From: Tenacibaculum skagerrakense
GTDB lineage: Bacteria; Bacteroidota; Bacteroidia; Flavobacteriales; Flavobacteriaceae
Assembly: GCF_004345825.1 (NCBI RefSeq)
Contig: NZ_SLXM01000001.1
Span: 558,001-622,000, forward strand
Length of the DNA stretch: 64,000 nt
Direction of reading: 5' to 3'
Shown here: positions 51,898 to 60,990 of the stretch, one piece after another
How positions within the stretch are numbered: position 1 is the stretch's first letter
Layout: the number at the start of each line of letters is the position of its first letter
The notes under the pieces: generated by a model
Told to the model about the DNA's origin: nothing
The model's database searches: none
Seen by the model: the letters and a program-made list of their open reading frames with translations, nothing else
Position numbers and translations under genes: made by a program

Positions 51898-52824
51898 TTA
51901 AAATTTATTTCTACTCACTAAATAAGTGGTGAGTATTTTATTGTAATTTTCTCTAATATCTACAGGCACATAATTAATTTTATACTGTAAACATTTGTTT
52001 TTTAAACTGTCAAAAAAATCCGTAACAGCTTTATTATAAGATTCTTTAATAGTCTCTGCGTATAAATTTATTTCTTGTCCAGACTCAACATCAACAAATT
52101 TTTTGGGTGAATTCTCAAAATCAAAATTAAATTCTAAAAGTTTGTCGTACGTATGAAATAAAATAACCTCATGTTTATTATACTTTAAATGTCGTAGTGC
52201 ATCAAATAGTTCTTCATTATCTTTTGAAGGCTGAAACATATCAGTAAATAAAAAAATCATTGATCTACGATGAATTTTTTGAGCTATCTCATGCAGATAT
52301 TGATATGTTTCTGTTGTTTTAGATTGTTTTGGTTGTTTTAACAAGGTTTCTAATTGATGTGTCAACAATTTTCTATGTCGATCACTTACTTTCTCTGGAG
52401 CATAATATTCATAGGAATCAGAATACACGCTTAAACCAACTGCATCTCGCTGTTTTTTTAATAATTCTATTAAAGAAGCAGCTGCAACTATAGAAAAACC
52501 AATTTTATTCAAATCATCTAAATGCTGAGTCTTCTTTATTGGATAATGCATAGAAGAAGAGTTGTCAATTATAATATGACATCTTAAATTAGTTTCTTCT
52601 TCATACTTTTTGGTATATAATTTCTCTGTCTTCGCATATAACTTCCAGTCAATATGCTTAGTGTCTTCACCTTTATTATATAATTTATGCTCAGAAAATT
52701 CTACTGAAAATCCGTGATACGGACTTTTATGCATACCTGTAATAAACCCTTCTACAACTTGTTTTGCTAAAAGGTCAAGGTTTTTTATTTCAGATGATTG
52801 TAATTCAGAAAGATTTATAGCCAT
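51898..52824 (-). CDS. DUF58 domain protein
   Basis: 308 residues. GDDxxxIDWK-like signature of DUF58 (GEDTKHIDWKLYAKTEKLYT, KYEEETNLRCHIIIDNSSSM) with a von Willebrand A-like DxSxS metal site in DNSSSM. Such proteins often work with MoxR AAA+ ATPases and other vWA proteins; none is adjacent here. No signal peptide or membrane span. It follows trxA on the same strand after a terminator. Confidence 0.9.
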   Translation of the reverse strand: MAINLSELQSSEIKNLDLLAKQVVEGFITGMHKSPYHGFSVEFSEHKLYNKGEDTKHIDWKLYAKTEKLYTKKYEEETNLRCHIIIDNSSSMHYPIKKTQHLDDLNKIGFSIVAAASLIELLKKQRDAVGLSVYSDSYEYYAPEKVSDRHRKLLTHQLETLLKQPKQSKTTETYQYLHEIAQKIHRRSMIFLFTDMFQPSKDNEELFDALRHLKYNKHEVILFHTYDKLLEFNFDFENSPKKFVDVESGQEINLYAETIKESYNKAVTDFFDSLKNKCLQYKINYVPVDIRENYNKILTTYLVSRNKF

Positions 52825-52835
52825 TTACCGAAAAT

Positions 52836-52867
52836 AAAAAAGGTTTGACATTTGTCAAACCTTTTTT
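52836..52867 (-). terminator. Terminator after trxA
   Basis: 15-bp perfect stem AAAAAAGGTTTGACA / TGTCAAACCTTTTTT with a TT centre. Confidence 0.85.
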
Positions 52868-52887
52868 ATAGAATAATTTTTTTCTAC

Positions 52888-53205
52888 TTATAATGCAGCG
52901 TCAATTTTATCTGTGTATGCTTTTTTAGGAGCAGCTCCAACTTGCTTAGCAACAACCTCTCCGTTTTTGAAAACTAAAACAGTAGGAATGTTTCTAACTC
53001 CATATTTAGCCGCAAATTCTTGATTTGCATCTACATCTACTTTACCAACTACCGCTTTACCTTCGTATTCTTTACTGATTTCGTCAATGATTGGCCCAAC
53101 CATTCTACAAGGTCCACACCAAGTTGCCCAAAAATCTACTAATACCGGCTTATCAGACTTCAATACTGTCTCTTCGAATGTTGTATCTGTAATTTCTAAT
53201 GCCAT
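52888..53205 (-). CDS. trxA: Thioredoxin
   Basis: 105 residues with the active site WCGPC (Cys30, Cys33), the buried Asp in VLVDFWA and cis-Pro in NIPTVLVF. General cytoplasmic disulfide reductant. A perfect promoter (TTG, 20 nt, TACATTTG) lies upstream and a terminator downstream, so it is monocistronic. Confidence 0.97.
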   Translation of the reverse strand: MALEITDTTFEETVLKSDKPVLVDFWATWCGPCRMVGPIIDEISKEYEGKAVVGKVDVDANQEFAAKYGVRNIPTVLVFKNGEVVAKQVGAAPKKAYTDKIDAAL

Positions 53206-53232
53206 TCTTTTGTCTTTAATCGTTAATGCTTA

Positions 53233-53263
53233 CAAATGTACTAATTTATTTTTCTATTCTCAA
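53233..53263 (-). promoter_or_regulatory. Promoter of trxA
   Basis: Minus strand TTG (53261-53263), 20-nt spacer, TACATTTG (53233-53240). Confidence 0.65.
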
Positions 53264-53347
53264 TCTTAAAAAGATTGGTTTTTCTTATCTATAAATCAAT
53301 TTTATAAATATGTTTGCTCAGTTATTTTTATAGTTAGATAATAATAG

Positions 53348-53355
53348 TAAATTTG
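53348..53355 (+). promoter_or_regulatory. -7 element for metK
   Basis: TAAATTTG, perfect TAnnTTTG; the predicted transcript start falls just before the riboswitch-like structure. Confidence 0.6.
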
Positions 53356-53364
53356 CTGGCAACC

Positions 53365-53443
53365 TTAGAGGAAAGATTTGGTTATGATTGCAACCTCGTA
53401 AAAAAATGCTAAAGCAGTAATGTTTGGCTTCTTTTACGACCAA
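53365..53443 (+). promoter_or_regulatory. SAM-II-like (long-loop) riboswitch upstream of metK
   Basis: H-type pseudoknot: P1 GAGG (53368-53371) with CCTC (53394-53397); the P1 loop TTGGT (53378-53382) pairs with ACCAA (53439-53443); an internal hairpin CGTAAAA (53397-53403) with TTTTACG (53432-53438) fills the long loop. Conserved SAM-II-type segments GATTTGG, ATTGCAACC and AAATGCTAAA are present in order. Location 33 nt before metK fits SAM feedback on translation start. Confidence 0.7.
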
Positions 53444-53476
53444 CTTTTCTCTTACTAATTTAATAAACAACAAAAT

Positions 53477-54730
53477 ATGTCATATTTTTTTACATCAGAG
53501 AGTGTATCTGAAGGACATCCAGATAAAGTAGCTGATCAAATTAGTGATGCTTTAATAGACAACTTTTTAGCTTTTGATCCTAATTCAAAAGTAGCTTGTG
53601 AAACACTAGTTACTACAGGACAAGTAGTTTTAGCAGGTGAAGTAAAGTCGAATATTTATTTAGATGTTCAGAAAATTGCAAGAAACGTAATTAATAAGAT
53701 TGGTTATACAAAGAGTGAATATATGTTTGATGGAAACTCTTGTGGAGTTTTTTCAGCAATACATGAACAGTCTGATGATATCAATAGAGGAGTAGATAGA
53801 GCAAAAAAAGAAGACCAAGGTGCTGGTGATCAGGGAATGATGTTTGGTTATGCAACTAACGAAACAGAAAACTTTATGCCTCTAGCGTTAGATTTATCTC
53901 ATTTAATTTTAAAAGAGTTAGCTGATTTAAGAAGAGAAGGAAACGAAATTAAATATTTACGTCCAGATGCTAAAAGTCAAGTAACTATTGAGTATTCTGA
54001 TGATAACGTTCCTCAAAGAGTAGAGGCTATTGTAGTTTCTACTCAGCATGATGATTTTGCTGGGGATGATGAAATGTTAGCTAAAATTAGAAAAGACATT
54101 AAAGAAATTTTAATGCCTAGAGTAATTGCAAAATTACCTTCACAAATTCAAGCACTTTTTAATGATGATATTAAGTATCACATCAATCCAACTGGGAAAT
54201 TCGTAATTGGTGGTCCTCATGGAGATACTGGATTAACTGGTCGTAAGATTATTGTAGATACTTACGGAGGAAAAGGGGCACACGGAGGTGGAGCTTTTTC
54301 AGGTAAAGATCCTAGTAAAGTAGATAGAAGTGCTGCGTATGCTACACGTCATATTGCTAAAAACTTAGTAGCTGCTGGTGTAGCAGATGAGGTTTTAGTT
54401 CAGGTGTCATATGCAATTGGTGTTGTTGAGCCAATGGGTATTTTTGTAGATACGTACGGTACAGCTAAGGTTGATTTAACTGACGGGCAAATTGCGGCAA
54501 AAGTTTCAGAAATTTTTGATATGAGACCTCATGCTATTGAAGATCGCTTAAAGTTAAGAACGCCAATGTATAGCGAAACTGCTGCTTATGGACATATGGG
54601 ACGTAAGAATGAAGTAATCTCAAAAACTTTTGAACAACCTAATGGAGAAACTAAACAAGTAGAAGTTGAATTGTTTACTTGGGAGAAGCTTGATTATGTA
54701 GATAAAGTAAAAGCTGCCTTTTCTTTGTAA
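53477..54730 (+). CDS. metK: S-adenosylmethionine synthase
   Basis: 417 residues making SAM from methionine and ATP. N-terminal [19 protein letters not shown], the [10 protein letters not shown] signature, [28 protein letters not shown] metal/phosphate region and LVQVSYAIG are all standard. It is preceded by a SAM-II-like leader that would repress it when SAM is high, and followed by a strong terminator. Confidence 0.97.
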   Translation: MSYFFTSESVSEGHPDKVADQISDALIDNFLAFDPNSKVACETLVTTGQVVLAGEVKSNIYLDVQKIARNVINKIGYTKSEYMFDGNSCGVFSAIHEQSDDINRGVDRAKKEDQGAGDQGMMFGYATNETENFMPLALDLSHLILKELADLRREGNEIKYLRPDAKSQVTIEYSDDNVPQRVEAIVVSTQHDDFAGDDEMLAKIRKDIKEILMPRVIAKLPSQIQALFNDDIKYHINPTGKFVIGGPHGDTGLTGRKIIVDTYGGKGAHGGGAFSGKDPSKVDRSAAYATRHIAKNLVAAGVADEVLVQVSYAIGVVEPMGIFVDTYGTAKVDLTDGQIAAKVSEIFDMRPHAIEDRLKLRTPMYSETAAYGHMGRKNEVISKTFEQPNGETKQVEVELFTWEKLDYVDKVKAAFSL

Positions 54731-54757
54731 GAAATAAGAGAAATGTAGTAATAATTT

Positions 54758-54791
54758 AAAAAACGCTTTGTACAATTACAAAGCGTTTTTT
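54758..54791 (+). terminator. Terminator after metK
   Basis: 15-bp stem centred on AACGCTTTGTA / TACAAAGCGTT, CAAT loop, T6. Confidence 0.9.
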
Positions 54792-54811
54792 ATTAAAGTA
54801 TATATACATAT

Positions 54812-54850
54812 AAAAGAAGAGTTACTATCGATTACATTAACTCTTCTTTT
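54812..54850. terminator. Terminator after sppA (bidirectional form)
   Basis: 13-bp perfect stem AAAAGAAGAGTTA / TAACTCTTCTTTT with a 13-nt loop, T/A-rich on both sides, 34 bp past the sppA stop. Confidence 0.8.
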
Positions 54851-54883
54851 TTTATTCTTTTCTCTCAGTAAATTAATACAGCT

Positions 54884-56629
54884 TTACTTGATGTTAATTA
54901 TATAAGGCATTCTTGCTTGGATACCTTCCATATTCTTAAATTGATTTATCTGATAAAACAATTCGTAATTTTCATCTCCAATTGCTTCTTTTATAATTTC
55001 TTCTTTATTCACTTTTCCAAAAGGAGAGAAGTTTAGCATTTCTTTTAAATCCTTTTTATAATCTGGATAATTTCTAATTCTGTAACTTTTAATGTCAGAT
55101 AATTGAACTGCAACGTTAATGGCATCTTGTAAACCACCTAATTCATCAACTAATCCATTTTCTAAAGCTTCTTTACCAGTCCAAACTCTTCCTTGAGCAA
55201 TAGCATCAACTTTTTCAAAACTCATTTTTCTTCCTGTAGCTACGCGATTAACAAAAGTGGTGTAGATTTGTTCCACTCCTTCTTTAGTAACTTCATAAAA
55301 CTTTTTATCCATAGGTTCAAATAAGCTATATTTTGCACTGTTATTAGTAGCAACTTGCTCCGCATTAATTCCCATTTTCTTTGATAATTCATAAGCATTA
55401 GGAATTGCACCAAACACACCAATAGAACCTGTAATGGTTGTTGGTTCTGCAACAATAACATCAGCATTACAAGCAATATAATAACCTCCAGAAGCGGCTA
55501 AATTACCCATAGACACTACCAAAGGTTTTTCTTTTTTAGCTAGTTCTAACTCTCTCCAAATTAATTCTGAAGCTAAGGCACTACCTCCAGGAGAATTTAC
55601 GCGTAATACAATTGCTTTTACACTTTTATCTTTAACTGCTTTTTTAATTGCTTTATTAATAATGCCTTGTCCAATAATATCTTCATTACCTTCACCATAC
55701 ATTATTTGTCCTTGTGCATAAATAACAGCAATTTTATCTTTTGCAGTAGATGAGATTCTTCCTTTTCCTGATTTGATATAATCAATAAGATCAATGGTGT
55801 TTGGCTTTGAACCTACAGCGTTTTCTAATTTTTCTAGATATTGGTCTTTATAAATAATTCCGTCAACAAGTTTGTTTTTTAAAGCAAGTTCTGCATTTCT
55901 TCCTTCGGTGTTGTCGGCAATAGCATTTAGTTGTTCAACTGAAATCTTTCTGCTCTTACTAATGTTATCTGTAAATTCAGACCAAATAGAGTTTAAGAAA
56001 GAAGTGATTTGCTCTCTGTTTGCGTCACTCATCTTATTATCTAGATAAGGCTCAACAGCGCTTTTATATTTACCATGACGGATAACTTCCATTTTAACAC
56101 CATATTTGTCCTCAAAATCTTTGTAATAAAGAATTTCTGTAGAAAGACCAGAAAACTCAATCTGCCCAACAGGATTTAAAAATAAGCTGTCAGCAACTGA
56201 ACTTACATAGTAATTCTTTTGAGTATAAATATCGTTGTATGCATATATAAACTTTCCAGATTCTTTAAATTCTTCTAGTTTTTTTCGAATAGCTTGTGTT
56301 TGAGCCATTCCTGCACTTATGTAATTTGTTTTGATGCTTATTCCTTTAATATTACTATCTAATTGAGCATTGTCAATAGCATTTAATATTTTATCAAGTG
56401 ATAATTTTTCTTCATCAAGTTCTAAAGCTTGCGCAATCGGACTTGTGTCTTTGGGAGCGTAATCTTTAATTTGTTTGGTTAAATCTAATTCTAAAACCGA
56501 ATTTGGCTTCACTACTATTTCTTCACCACCGCCAGCAATCGCAGCAATTAATAAGAAAAAGCAAAATAAAATAAATAGACTTATAAAAAAACCTAATATA
56601 GAGGCTAATAGATTGCGTAAAAACTTCAT
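54884..56629 (-). CDS. sppA: Signal peptide peptidase SppA (67K type)
   Basis: 581 residues: one N-terminal membrane anchor (about 8-33), then two tandem peptidase S49 halves as in the long E. coli form. The catalytic dyad is readable: Lys189 in GKYKSAVEP and Ser380 in GNLAASGGYYIA. Degrades cleaved signal peptides at the inner membrane, active site facing the periplasm. A perfect TATATTTG box lies upstream. Confidence 0.95.
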   Translation of the reverse strand: MKFLRNLLASILGFFISLFILFCFFLLIAAIAGGGEEIVVKPNSVLELDLTKQIKDYAPKDTSPIAQALELDEEKLSLDKILNAIDNAQLDSNIKGISIKTNYISAGMAQTQAIRKKLEEFKESGKFIYAYNDIYTQKNYYVSSVADSLFLNPVGQIEFSGLSTEILYYKDFEDKYGVKMEVIRHGKYKSAVEPYLDNKMSDANREQITSFLNSIWSEFTDNISKSRKISVEQLNAIADNTEGRNAELALKNKLVDGIIYKDQYLEKLENAVGSKPNTIDLIDYIKSGKGRISSTAKDKIAVIYAQGQIMYGEGNEDIIGQGIINKAIKKAVKDKSVKAIVLRVNSPGGSALASELIWRELELAKKEKPLVVSMGNLAASGGYYIACNADVIVAEPTTITGSIGVFGAIPNAYELSKKMGINAEQVATNNSAKYSLFEPMDKKFYEVTKEGVEQIYTTFVNRVATGRKMSFEKVDAIAQGRVWTGKEALENGLVDELGGLQDAINVAVQLSDIKSYRIRNYPDYKKDLKEMLNFSPFGKVNKEEIIKEAIGDENYELFYQINQFKNMEGIQARMPYIINIK

Positions 56630-56652
56630 TTTTTAGTGTTAAAATTCGGGTG

Positions 56653-56660
56653 CAAATATA
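56653..56660 (-). promoter_or_regulatory. -7 element for sppA
   Basis: TATATTTG on the minus strand in a TATATTTGCACCCG context, identical to that of the tRNA-Asp promoter. Confidence 0.55.
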
Positions 56661-56676
56661 CGTTTTTAGTACGATT

Positions 56677-57087
56677 CTACCATTGTAGTCTCATACGGTA
56701 CTTTTGTTGGGCAAATTCAAAATAATTGAAGAGCTTGTAGTTTACGTCATAACCATAATCTACATGAGGATCATACAGTATGATGTTTTCATATATATTA
56801 GGGTTAAATCTCGAAGGATTGTTAACTCTAGAATTCCAGATAGACACATAGAAACGATTTTTGTTTTCAAGGAATATCTGTGAATGATAGCCTGGTGGTC
56901 TTGCTACGGTTACTAAATAATTATTAAAACCAGGATCTATGATAGTTATTTCATATTCAACACTATCATTTCTTATCACAACTGGTTCTTCCTTAACAGT
57001 GTATTCCTTATTTTTTGAAATTGAACCGCATGAAGTTAACATAAGTGCAAAGGAAAGGTAAATGATATGTTGAATTTTTATATTCAT
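56677..57087 (-). CDS. DUF6146-like lipoprotein
   Basis: 136 residues from the ATG at 57087 (a TTG three codons earlier is open but less likely). Lipobox LTSC (Cys20), then YEITIIDPGFNNYLVTVARP, YHSQIFLENKNRFYVSIWNSR and a C-terminal YDPHVDYGYDVNYKLFNYF segment that match my recollection of DUF6146, a Bacteroidota family of unknown role. It lies between dsbD-like and sppA genes on one strand. Confidence 0.75.
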   Translation of the reverse strand: MNIKIQHIIYLSFALMLTSCGSISKNKEYTVKEEPVVIRNDSVEYEITIIDPGFNNYLVTVARPPGYHSQIFLENKNRFYVSIWNSRVNNPSRFNPNIYENIILYDPHVDYGYDVNYKLFNYFEFAQQKYRMRLQW

Positions 57088-57168
57088 AGTTAACAATCTC
57101 TTATAAAGATAAAAAAAAGATACATCACTACAATGTATCTCTTTGTTTTAAAAGACGTTAATCTTTTG

Positions 57169-59229
57169 TTATTTTAATAAATCTGATTGGTTGAATAGAT
57201 TATTTAAAGTGTTTTTTGACTTCTCTTTTCCGTCTAATAACCAGTTTAAATACTCATCTTCATTAGGTGTATATCCAACAGGTTCATTTAAAATTTGTTT
57301 CCCATCAGAGCTCAATAAAACATAATACGGTTGTGTATTCGTTTTAAAGAAAATTGTTTGAAAATGAGACCATTTATGTCCGTAATTTGTTAGTTTTCTA
57401 GTTCCTCCATTAATCCTGTTAACTACAATTTGTTCTTCTTTAGGAAGTTCTTTTTTATCATCAACATAAAGCGAAATCAATACATAATCATTACGTAAAA
57501 CATTATCTACTTTCGGAATTGGCCAAACATGCTCTTCCATTTTGCGACAATTTACACAAGCATATCCTGTAAAATCTAACATGATTGGTTTGTTTTCCTT
57601 TTTAGCATACTCTAAGCCTTCTTTTAAATCTTTAAAGCAAGTTAAATTATTCGGACAGCTATTAGGATGTAAAATACTATACCCAACAGGAGGTGCTAAA
57701 CCACTTAATAACGATAGTGGTGTAAATGTTTTAGTTTCTTCATTATACCTAAAACCAGTAGCTAAATAGATAGCAAAAGCAAATGAAGCTATACCAATTA
57801 GGATTCTAGTAATACCAATTTTTTGCATCGGAGAATCGTGCGGGAATTTAATCTTACCAAAAAGGTATAGGGCTAGCCCAGCAAAAATGAGAATCCAAAT
57901 AAGTAAGAAAGGTTCTATTTTTAATAAGTCCCAGTGAGCTACTAAATCGGCATTTGATAAAAATTTAAAAGCTAAGGCTAATTCTAAGAAACCTAGAACA
58001 ACTTTTACAGTAGTCATCCATCCACCTGATTTTGGTAAGGATTTTAACATGTTCGGGAACATGGCAAATAGAGTAAAAGGCAACCCTAATGCTACGCCAA
58101 ATCCTGCCATTCCTGAAGTTAACTGCCAAGCACCTCCATCAGAAGATAAAGACCCAGCAAGTAGTGAACCTAAAATTGGACCTGTGCATGAGAAAGATAC
58201 AATTGCTAATGTTAGCGCCATAAAAAAGACGCCAATAATACCACCAGAACCTTCTCCAGCTGTTGTTTTATTTGTCCAACTACTAGGCAATGTTAATTCG
58301 TAGTATCCAAAAAACGAACCGGCAAAAAACACAAAAACAATAAAGAAAATTATGTTTAACCAAATATTGGTAGAGATTTCATTTAAGATGTCTGGATTTA
58401 TTGAATCTAATAAGTGAAATGGAATACTCAATAATAAGTATACAGCTAAAATAAAAAATCCATACAAAACAGCTTTAGAAACTCCAGATCCTTTAGAAGT
58501 ATCTTTCTTTGTGAAAAAGCTTACAGTTAAAGGAATCATTGGAAATACACAAGGTGTTAGTAAGGCTAATAAACCGCCTAAAAAACCTAAACCAAAAATA
58601 CTTAATAAAGAAGATGATTTGTTTTTCTTTTTAACATTTGAATTATCTGAATTGGAATTCAAATTGTTAATATCTGTAACAGGCTGTTGTAACTCATCGT
58701 TTGAAATTCCGTACAATAATTCAGAAGCTTCAGCATCACTTACATCAGCTTTTCCAGTGTTTTGATTTTGTGCGGTATTTGTCTTTCCAGAAGCAAAAAT
58801 TAAATCTTCTGTTTTAGGAGGCAAACAACGAGTATCGTCACAGACCATAAACTGAACTTGACCATTGATTTTAGCTTTCTTATCTATTAGTTTAATTTTT
58901 TGTTTAAAAGTAGTCTTATAAGCAAAATATTTAATCTTCATTTTGAAGATTTTATCATCTTCAGTTATTCCATCTTCCTCTAATGTTTTTCCAATAAGTT
59001 CATAACTTTCATTAGGTTCAAATGTAAAAATGGTAGGTCTTGGTCCTCCCGTAGGAATTTCTTGTGCATATAAATGCCAGCCATTATCAATAGTTGCTGT
59101 AGCTACTAAATAAAATTCTTCCTCAGTTATTTTTTCAATACTAGTTTTCCATTTTACAGGTTCAAAAACCTGAGAAAAACTAATAAAAGAAGACATAATT
59201 GTAATATACAGAAAGAAAATTTTCTTCAT
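57169..59229 (-). CDS. dsbD: DsbD-like thiol:disulfide interchange protein
   Basis: Start at 59229 gives signal peptide MKKIFFLYITIMSSFISFSQ; the frame is open 17 codons further. The N-terminal DsbD-alpha-like domain has the Cys pair in FMVCDDTRCLPP. The membrane domain of about eight spans holds the two key Cys in TPCVFPMIPLTV and SCTGPILGSLL. The C-terminal thioredoxin-like domain has the pair in GYACVNCRKMEEHVW. It carries electrons from cytoplasmic thioredoxin to periplasmic proteins. At 686 residues it is slightly longer than E. coli DsbD (565). Confidence 0.93.
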   Translation of the reverse strand: MKKIFFLYITIMSSFISFSQVFEPVKWKTSIEKITEEEFYLVATATIDNGWHLYAQEIPTGGPRPTIFTFEPNESYELIGKTLEEDGITEDDKIFKMKIKYFAYKTTFKQKIKLIDKKAKINGQVQFMVCDDTRCLPPKTEDLIFASGKTNTAQNQNTGKADVSDAEASELLYGISNDELQQPVTDINNLNSNSDNSNVKKKNKSSSLLSIFGLGFLGGLLALLTPCVFPMIPLTVSFFTKKDTSKGSGVSKAVLYGFFILAVYLLLSIPFHLLDSINPDILNEISTNIWLNIIFFIVFVFFAGSFFGYYELTLPSSWTNKTTAGEGSGGIIGVFFMALTLAIVSFSCTGPILGSLLAGSLSSDGGAWQLTSGMAGFGVALGLPFTLFAMFPNMLKSLPKSGGWMTTVKVVLGFLELALAFKFLSNADLVAHWDLLKIEPFLLIWILIFAGLALYLFGKIKFPHDSPMQKIGITRILIGIASFAFAIYLATGFRYNEETKTFTPLSLLSGLAPPVGYSILHPNSCPNNLTCFKDLKEGLEYAKKENKPIMLDFTGYACVNCRKMEEHVWPIPKVDNVLRNDYVLISLYVDDKKELPKEEQIVVNRINGGTRKLTNYGHKWSHFQTIFFKTNTQPYYVLLSSDGKQILNEPVGYTPNEDEYLNWLLDGKEKSKNTLNNLFNQSDLLK

Positions 59230-59326
59230 AATTGATACTCTTAAATACTGTGAGACGTAAATGTAGTCTTTTTCATACAAATTGTTTAAAGCTGTTTTTA
59301 TTAAATTTAACTCAAAATTATTTAAA

Positions 59327-59887
59327 ATGAAGAAACGTTGTTTTTGGGTAAGTGATGATCCCTTATATATAGCCTATCACGATGAAGAATGGGGAGTTCC
59401 AGTATATGATGATGATACTTTGTTTGAGTTTCTAATTTTAGAAACCTTTCAGGCTGGGTTAAGTTGGATTACCATTTTAAAGAAAAGAGAGAATTTTAGA
59501 GAAGCATTTAATCAATTCGACTATAAAAAAATAGCTAAGTACAACGACGATAAATGTCAAGAACTATTAAATAATGCGGGTATTATAAGAAATAAGCTGA
59601 AAATAAAAGCAACCATCACGAATGCCCAAGCTTTTATGAAAGTACAAGAAGAATTTGGTAGTTTTTCAGAGTATATTTGGGTTTTTTGTAATAGTAAGCC
59701 TATTAAGAATTCTTTTAAAAACAAAGAAGAAGTTCCTGCTACAACGGAGCTTTCTGATAAAATTTCGAAAGATTTAAAGAAACGAGGTTTTAAGTTTGTA
59801 GGTTCAACAGTTATTTATGCGCATATGCAAGCTACAGGAATGGTAAATGATCATACTGTAGATTGTTTTAGATATAATGAAGTTTAA
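59327..59887 (+). CDS. tag: DNA-3-methyladenine glycosylase I
   Basis: 186 residues from the ATG at 59327, giving MKKRCFWVSDDPLYIAYHDE as in E. coli Tag. Zinc ligands are intact: Cys5 and His18 near the N-terminus and His/Cys in NDHTVDCF near the end. LETFQAGLSWITILKKRENF is the substrate-pocket region. It excises 3-methyladenine from alkylated DNA. It is divergent from dsbD with about 97 bp between starts. Confidence 0.95.
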   Translation: MKKRCFWVSDDPLYIAYHDEEWGVPVYDDDTLFEFLILETFQAGLSWITILKKRENFREAFNQFDYKKIAKYNDDKCQELLNNAGIIRNKLKIKATITNAQAFMKVQEEFGSFSEYIWVFCNSKPIKNSFKNKEEVPATTELSDKISKDLKKRGFKFVGSTVIYAHMQATGMVNDHTVDCFRYNEV

Positions 59888-59949
59888 CTTTTTTTTAATA
59901 GTTTTTGATTAGGTTTTATTTAATTTAAGTGCAATCTAAAATTATTATT

Positions 59950-60165
59950 ATGTTAAAAGATTTTTTAAAAATTGATGGAGTTAAAGAGCTAGACAAAGAA
60001 AAGTTAAAGAATACTACAGGAGGTATTTTGACAATTACATGTGAATTTAGTGATGGCGGTAACTGGTCTGGTCAAACTTGTCAGTATCATGTTGCATCAG
60101 ATATGGCAAGACATTGTGTAAACAGTGGAGGGTCTCCAAGTTATTCGAATTCAGACTTTGAATAA
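59950..60165 (+). CDS. Orphan double-glycine-leader peptide (bacteriocin-like)
   Basis: 71 residues from the ATG at 59950: the leader MLKDFLKIDGVKELDKEKLK then NTTGG (Gly24-Gly25), the standard C39-type processing signal; the core holds Cys31, Cys44 and Cys56 and is rich in Ser, Gly and Asn. No modification enzyme, immunity gene or ABC transporter is next to it. The leader is of the type seen in multi-copy Bacteroidota peptide families. A terminator follows immediately. Confidence 0.75.
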   Translation: MLKDFLKIDGVKELDKEKLKNTTGGILTITCEFSDGGNWSGQTCQYHVASDMARHCVNSGGSPSYSNSDFE

Positions 60166-60178
60166 TAACTGATATTAT

Positions 60179-60226
60179 CAGTAACTAAAAAACTGTTGTT
60201 TAAACTACTTTTAGTTGCTGATTTTT
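60179..60226 (+). terminator. Terminator after the orphan peptide gene
   Basis: 12-bp stem CAGTAACTAAAA / TTTTAGTTGCTG with one mismatch, 18-nt loop and T5. Confidence 0.65.
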
Positions 60227-60366
60227 AAAACGTTTGCTACTTCGGTAGGATCGAAATTCCATCTCCTATATGATCGCTATCACTTTCTCCACAACTTATG
60301 ATACAAAGTGAAACAAATAGAGCTAAACTTGGGCTAATTACTTTTTCCGTAATTACAGTATTTGGT
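60211..60366 (-). pseudogene. Relic of a small lipoprotein gene
   Basis: On the minus strand ...VISPSLALFVSLCIISCGES reads as a signal peptide with lipobox-like IISC, continuing DSDHIGDG; after a one-base shift the frame resumes NFDPTEVANVLKISN and stop. No ATG is present. It is a frameshifted remnant next to another pseudogene. Confidence 0.5.
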
Positions 60367-60369
60367 TAA

Positions 60370-60873
60370 TTAAATTTGGAATCTAATCGAAGCTCTTGCA
60401 GAAATTTCAGAGCCTTCTATGAATTGTTTAGTAACGTCTACTCCAATAACAGTACTATCAGAAATGAAATAAGAAAGCGTTCCTCTAGCTACAAAATAAA
60501 TTCAGCATTAGTATCTGTGTCTAATTGAACAGTTAAAAATCCTACTCCTGCGTTTGGTGCAATGTCCAAACCATCTGTAACTGAAATATCATATTTAATT
60601 AAAACATCAAAGGTCAAGGCGTAATCAATTACATCTTTAATAATTTCTGCTGGAGCTAGCTACGTAAGTTGAGCGATATAACCAAACCCTTCAGAAGAAT
60701 CTCCAAAGTCATTATTAGCAACTAGCCCAATTCCATAATTGTATCCTTTACTAATTGTTGAAAATTGATAAGATAAAACCAGGCCTACTTTCAGCTAGCG
60801 TTGAGTTTTGTCTTGTTAAACAATTTGTAGACAGCAGACATACAATAATTGCGAGTAAAAATTTATTTTTCAT
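60370..60873 (-). pseudogene. Decayed outer-membrane beta-barrel-type protein gene
   Basis: Starts with ATG at 60873 (MKNKFLLAIIVCLLS signal peptide). A frameshift then leads into YQFSTISKGYNYGIGLVANN, in-frame TAG codons interrupt the AQLT/LAPAE and AEFIL positions, and another shift leads into VARGTLSYFISDSTVIGVDV ... ASIRFQI and stop. Pieces sum to about 165 residues of an amphipathic, barrel-like protein ending in an aromatic/aliphatic strand. At least two frameshifts and two stops make it non-functional. Confidence 0.75.
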
Positions 60874-60896
60874 TTGTTTGGAGTTTTAATTCAGGT

Positions 60897-60904
60897 CAAA
60901 ATTA
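60897..60904 (-). promoter_or_regulatory. Retained -7 element of the pseudogene
   Basis: TAATTTTG on the minus strand, 23 bp before the pseudogene ATG; suggests recent decay. Confidence 0.45.
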
Positions 60905-60990
60905 GAGTTAGAGATGTTTTTGGCTTTCGTTACAAATAAGTAATTTAGTCCCTACTTGTTGTTTTAAAATAATCAAGAATCTTAAGGAAT

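Noticed and set aside
53365..53443. SAM-I (S-box) riboswitch, suggested by GGCAACC at 53358-53364
   Set aside because: The other S-box hallmarks (AGGGA, GGTGC-AAT-CC) are missing, while the pseudoknot and conserved segments fit SAM-II.
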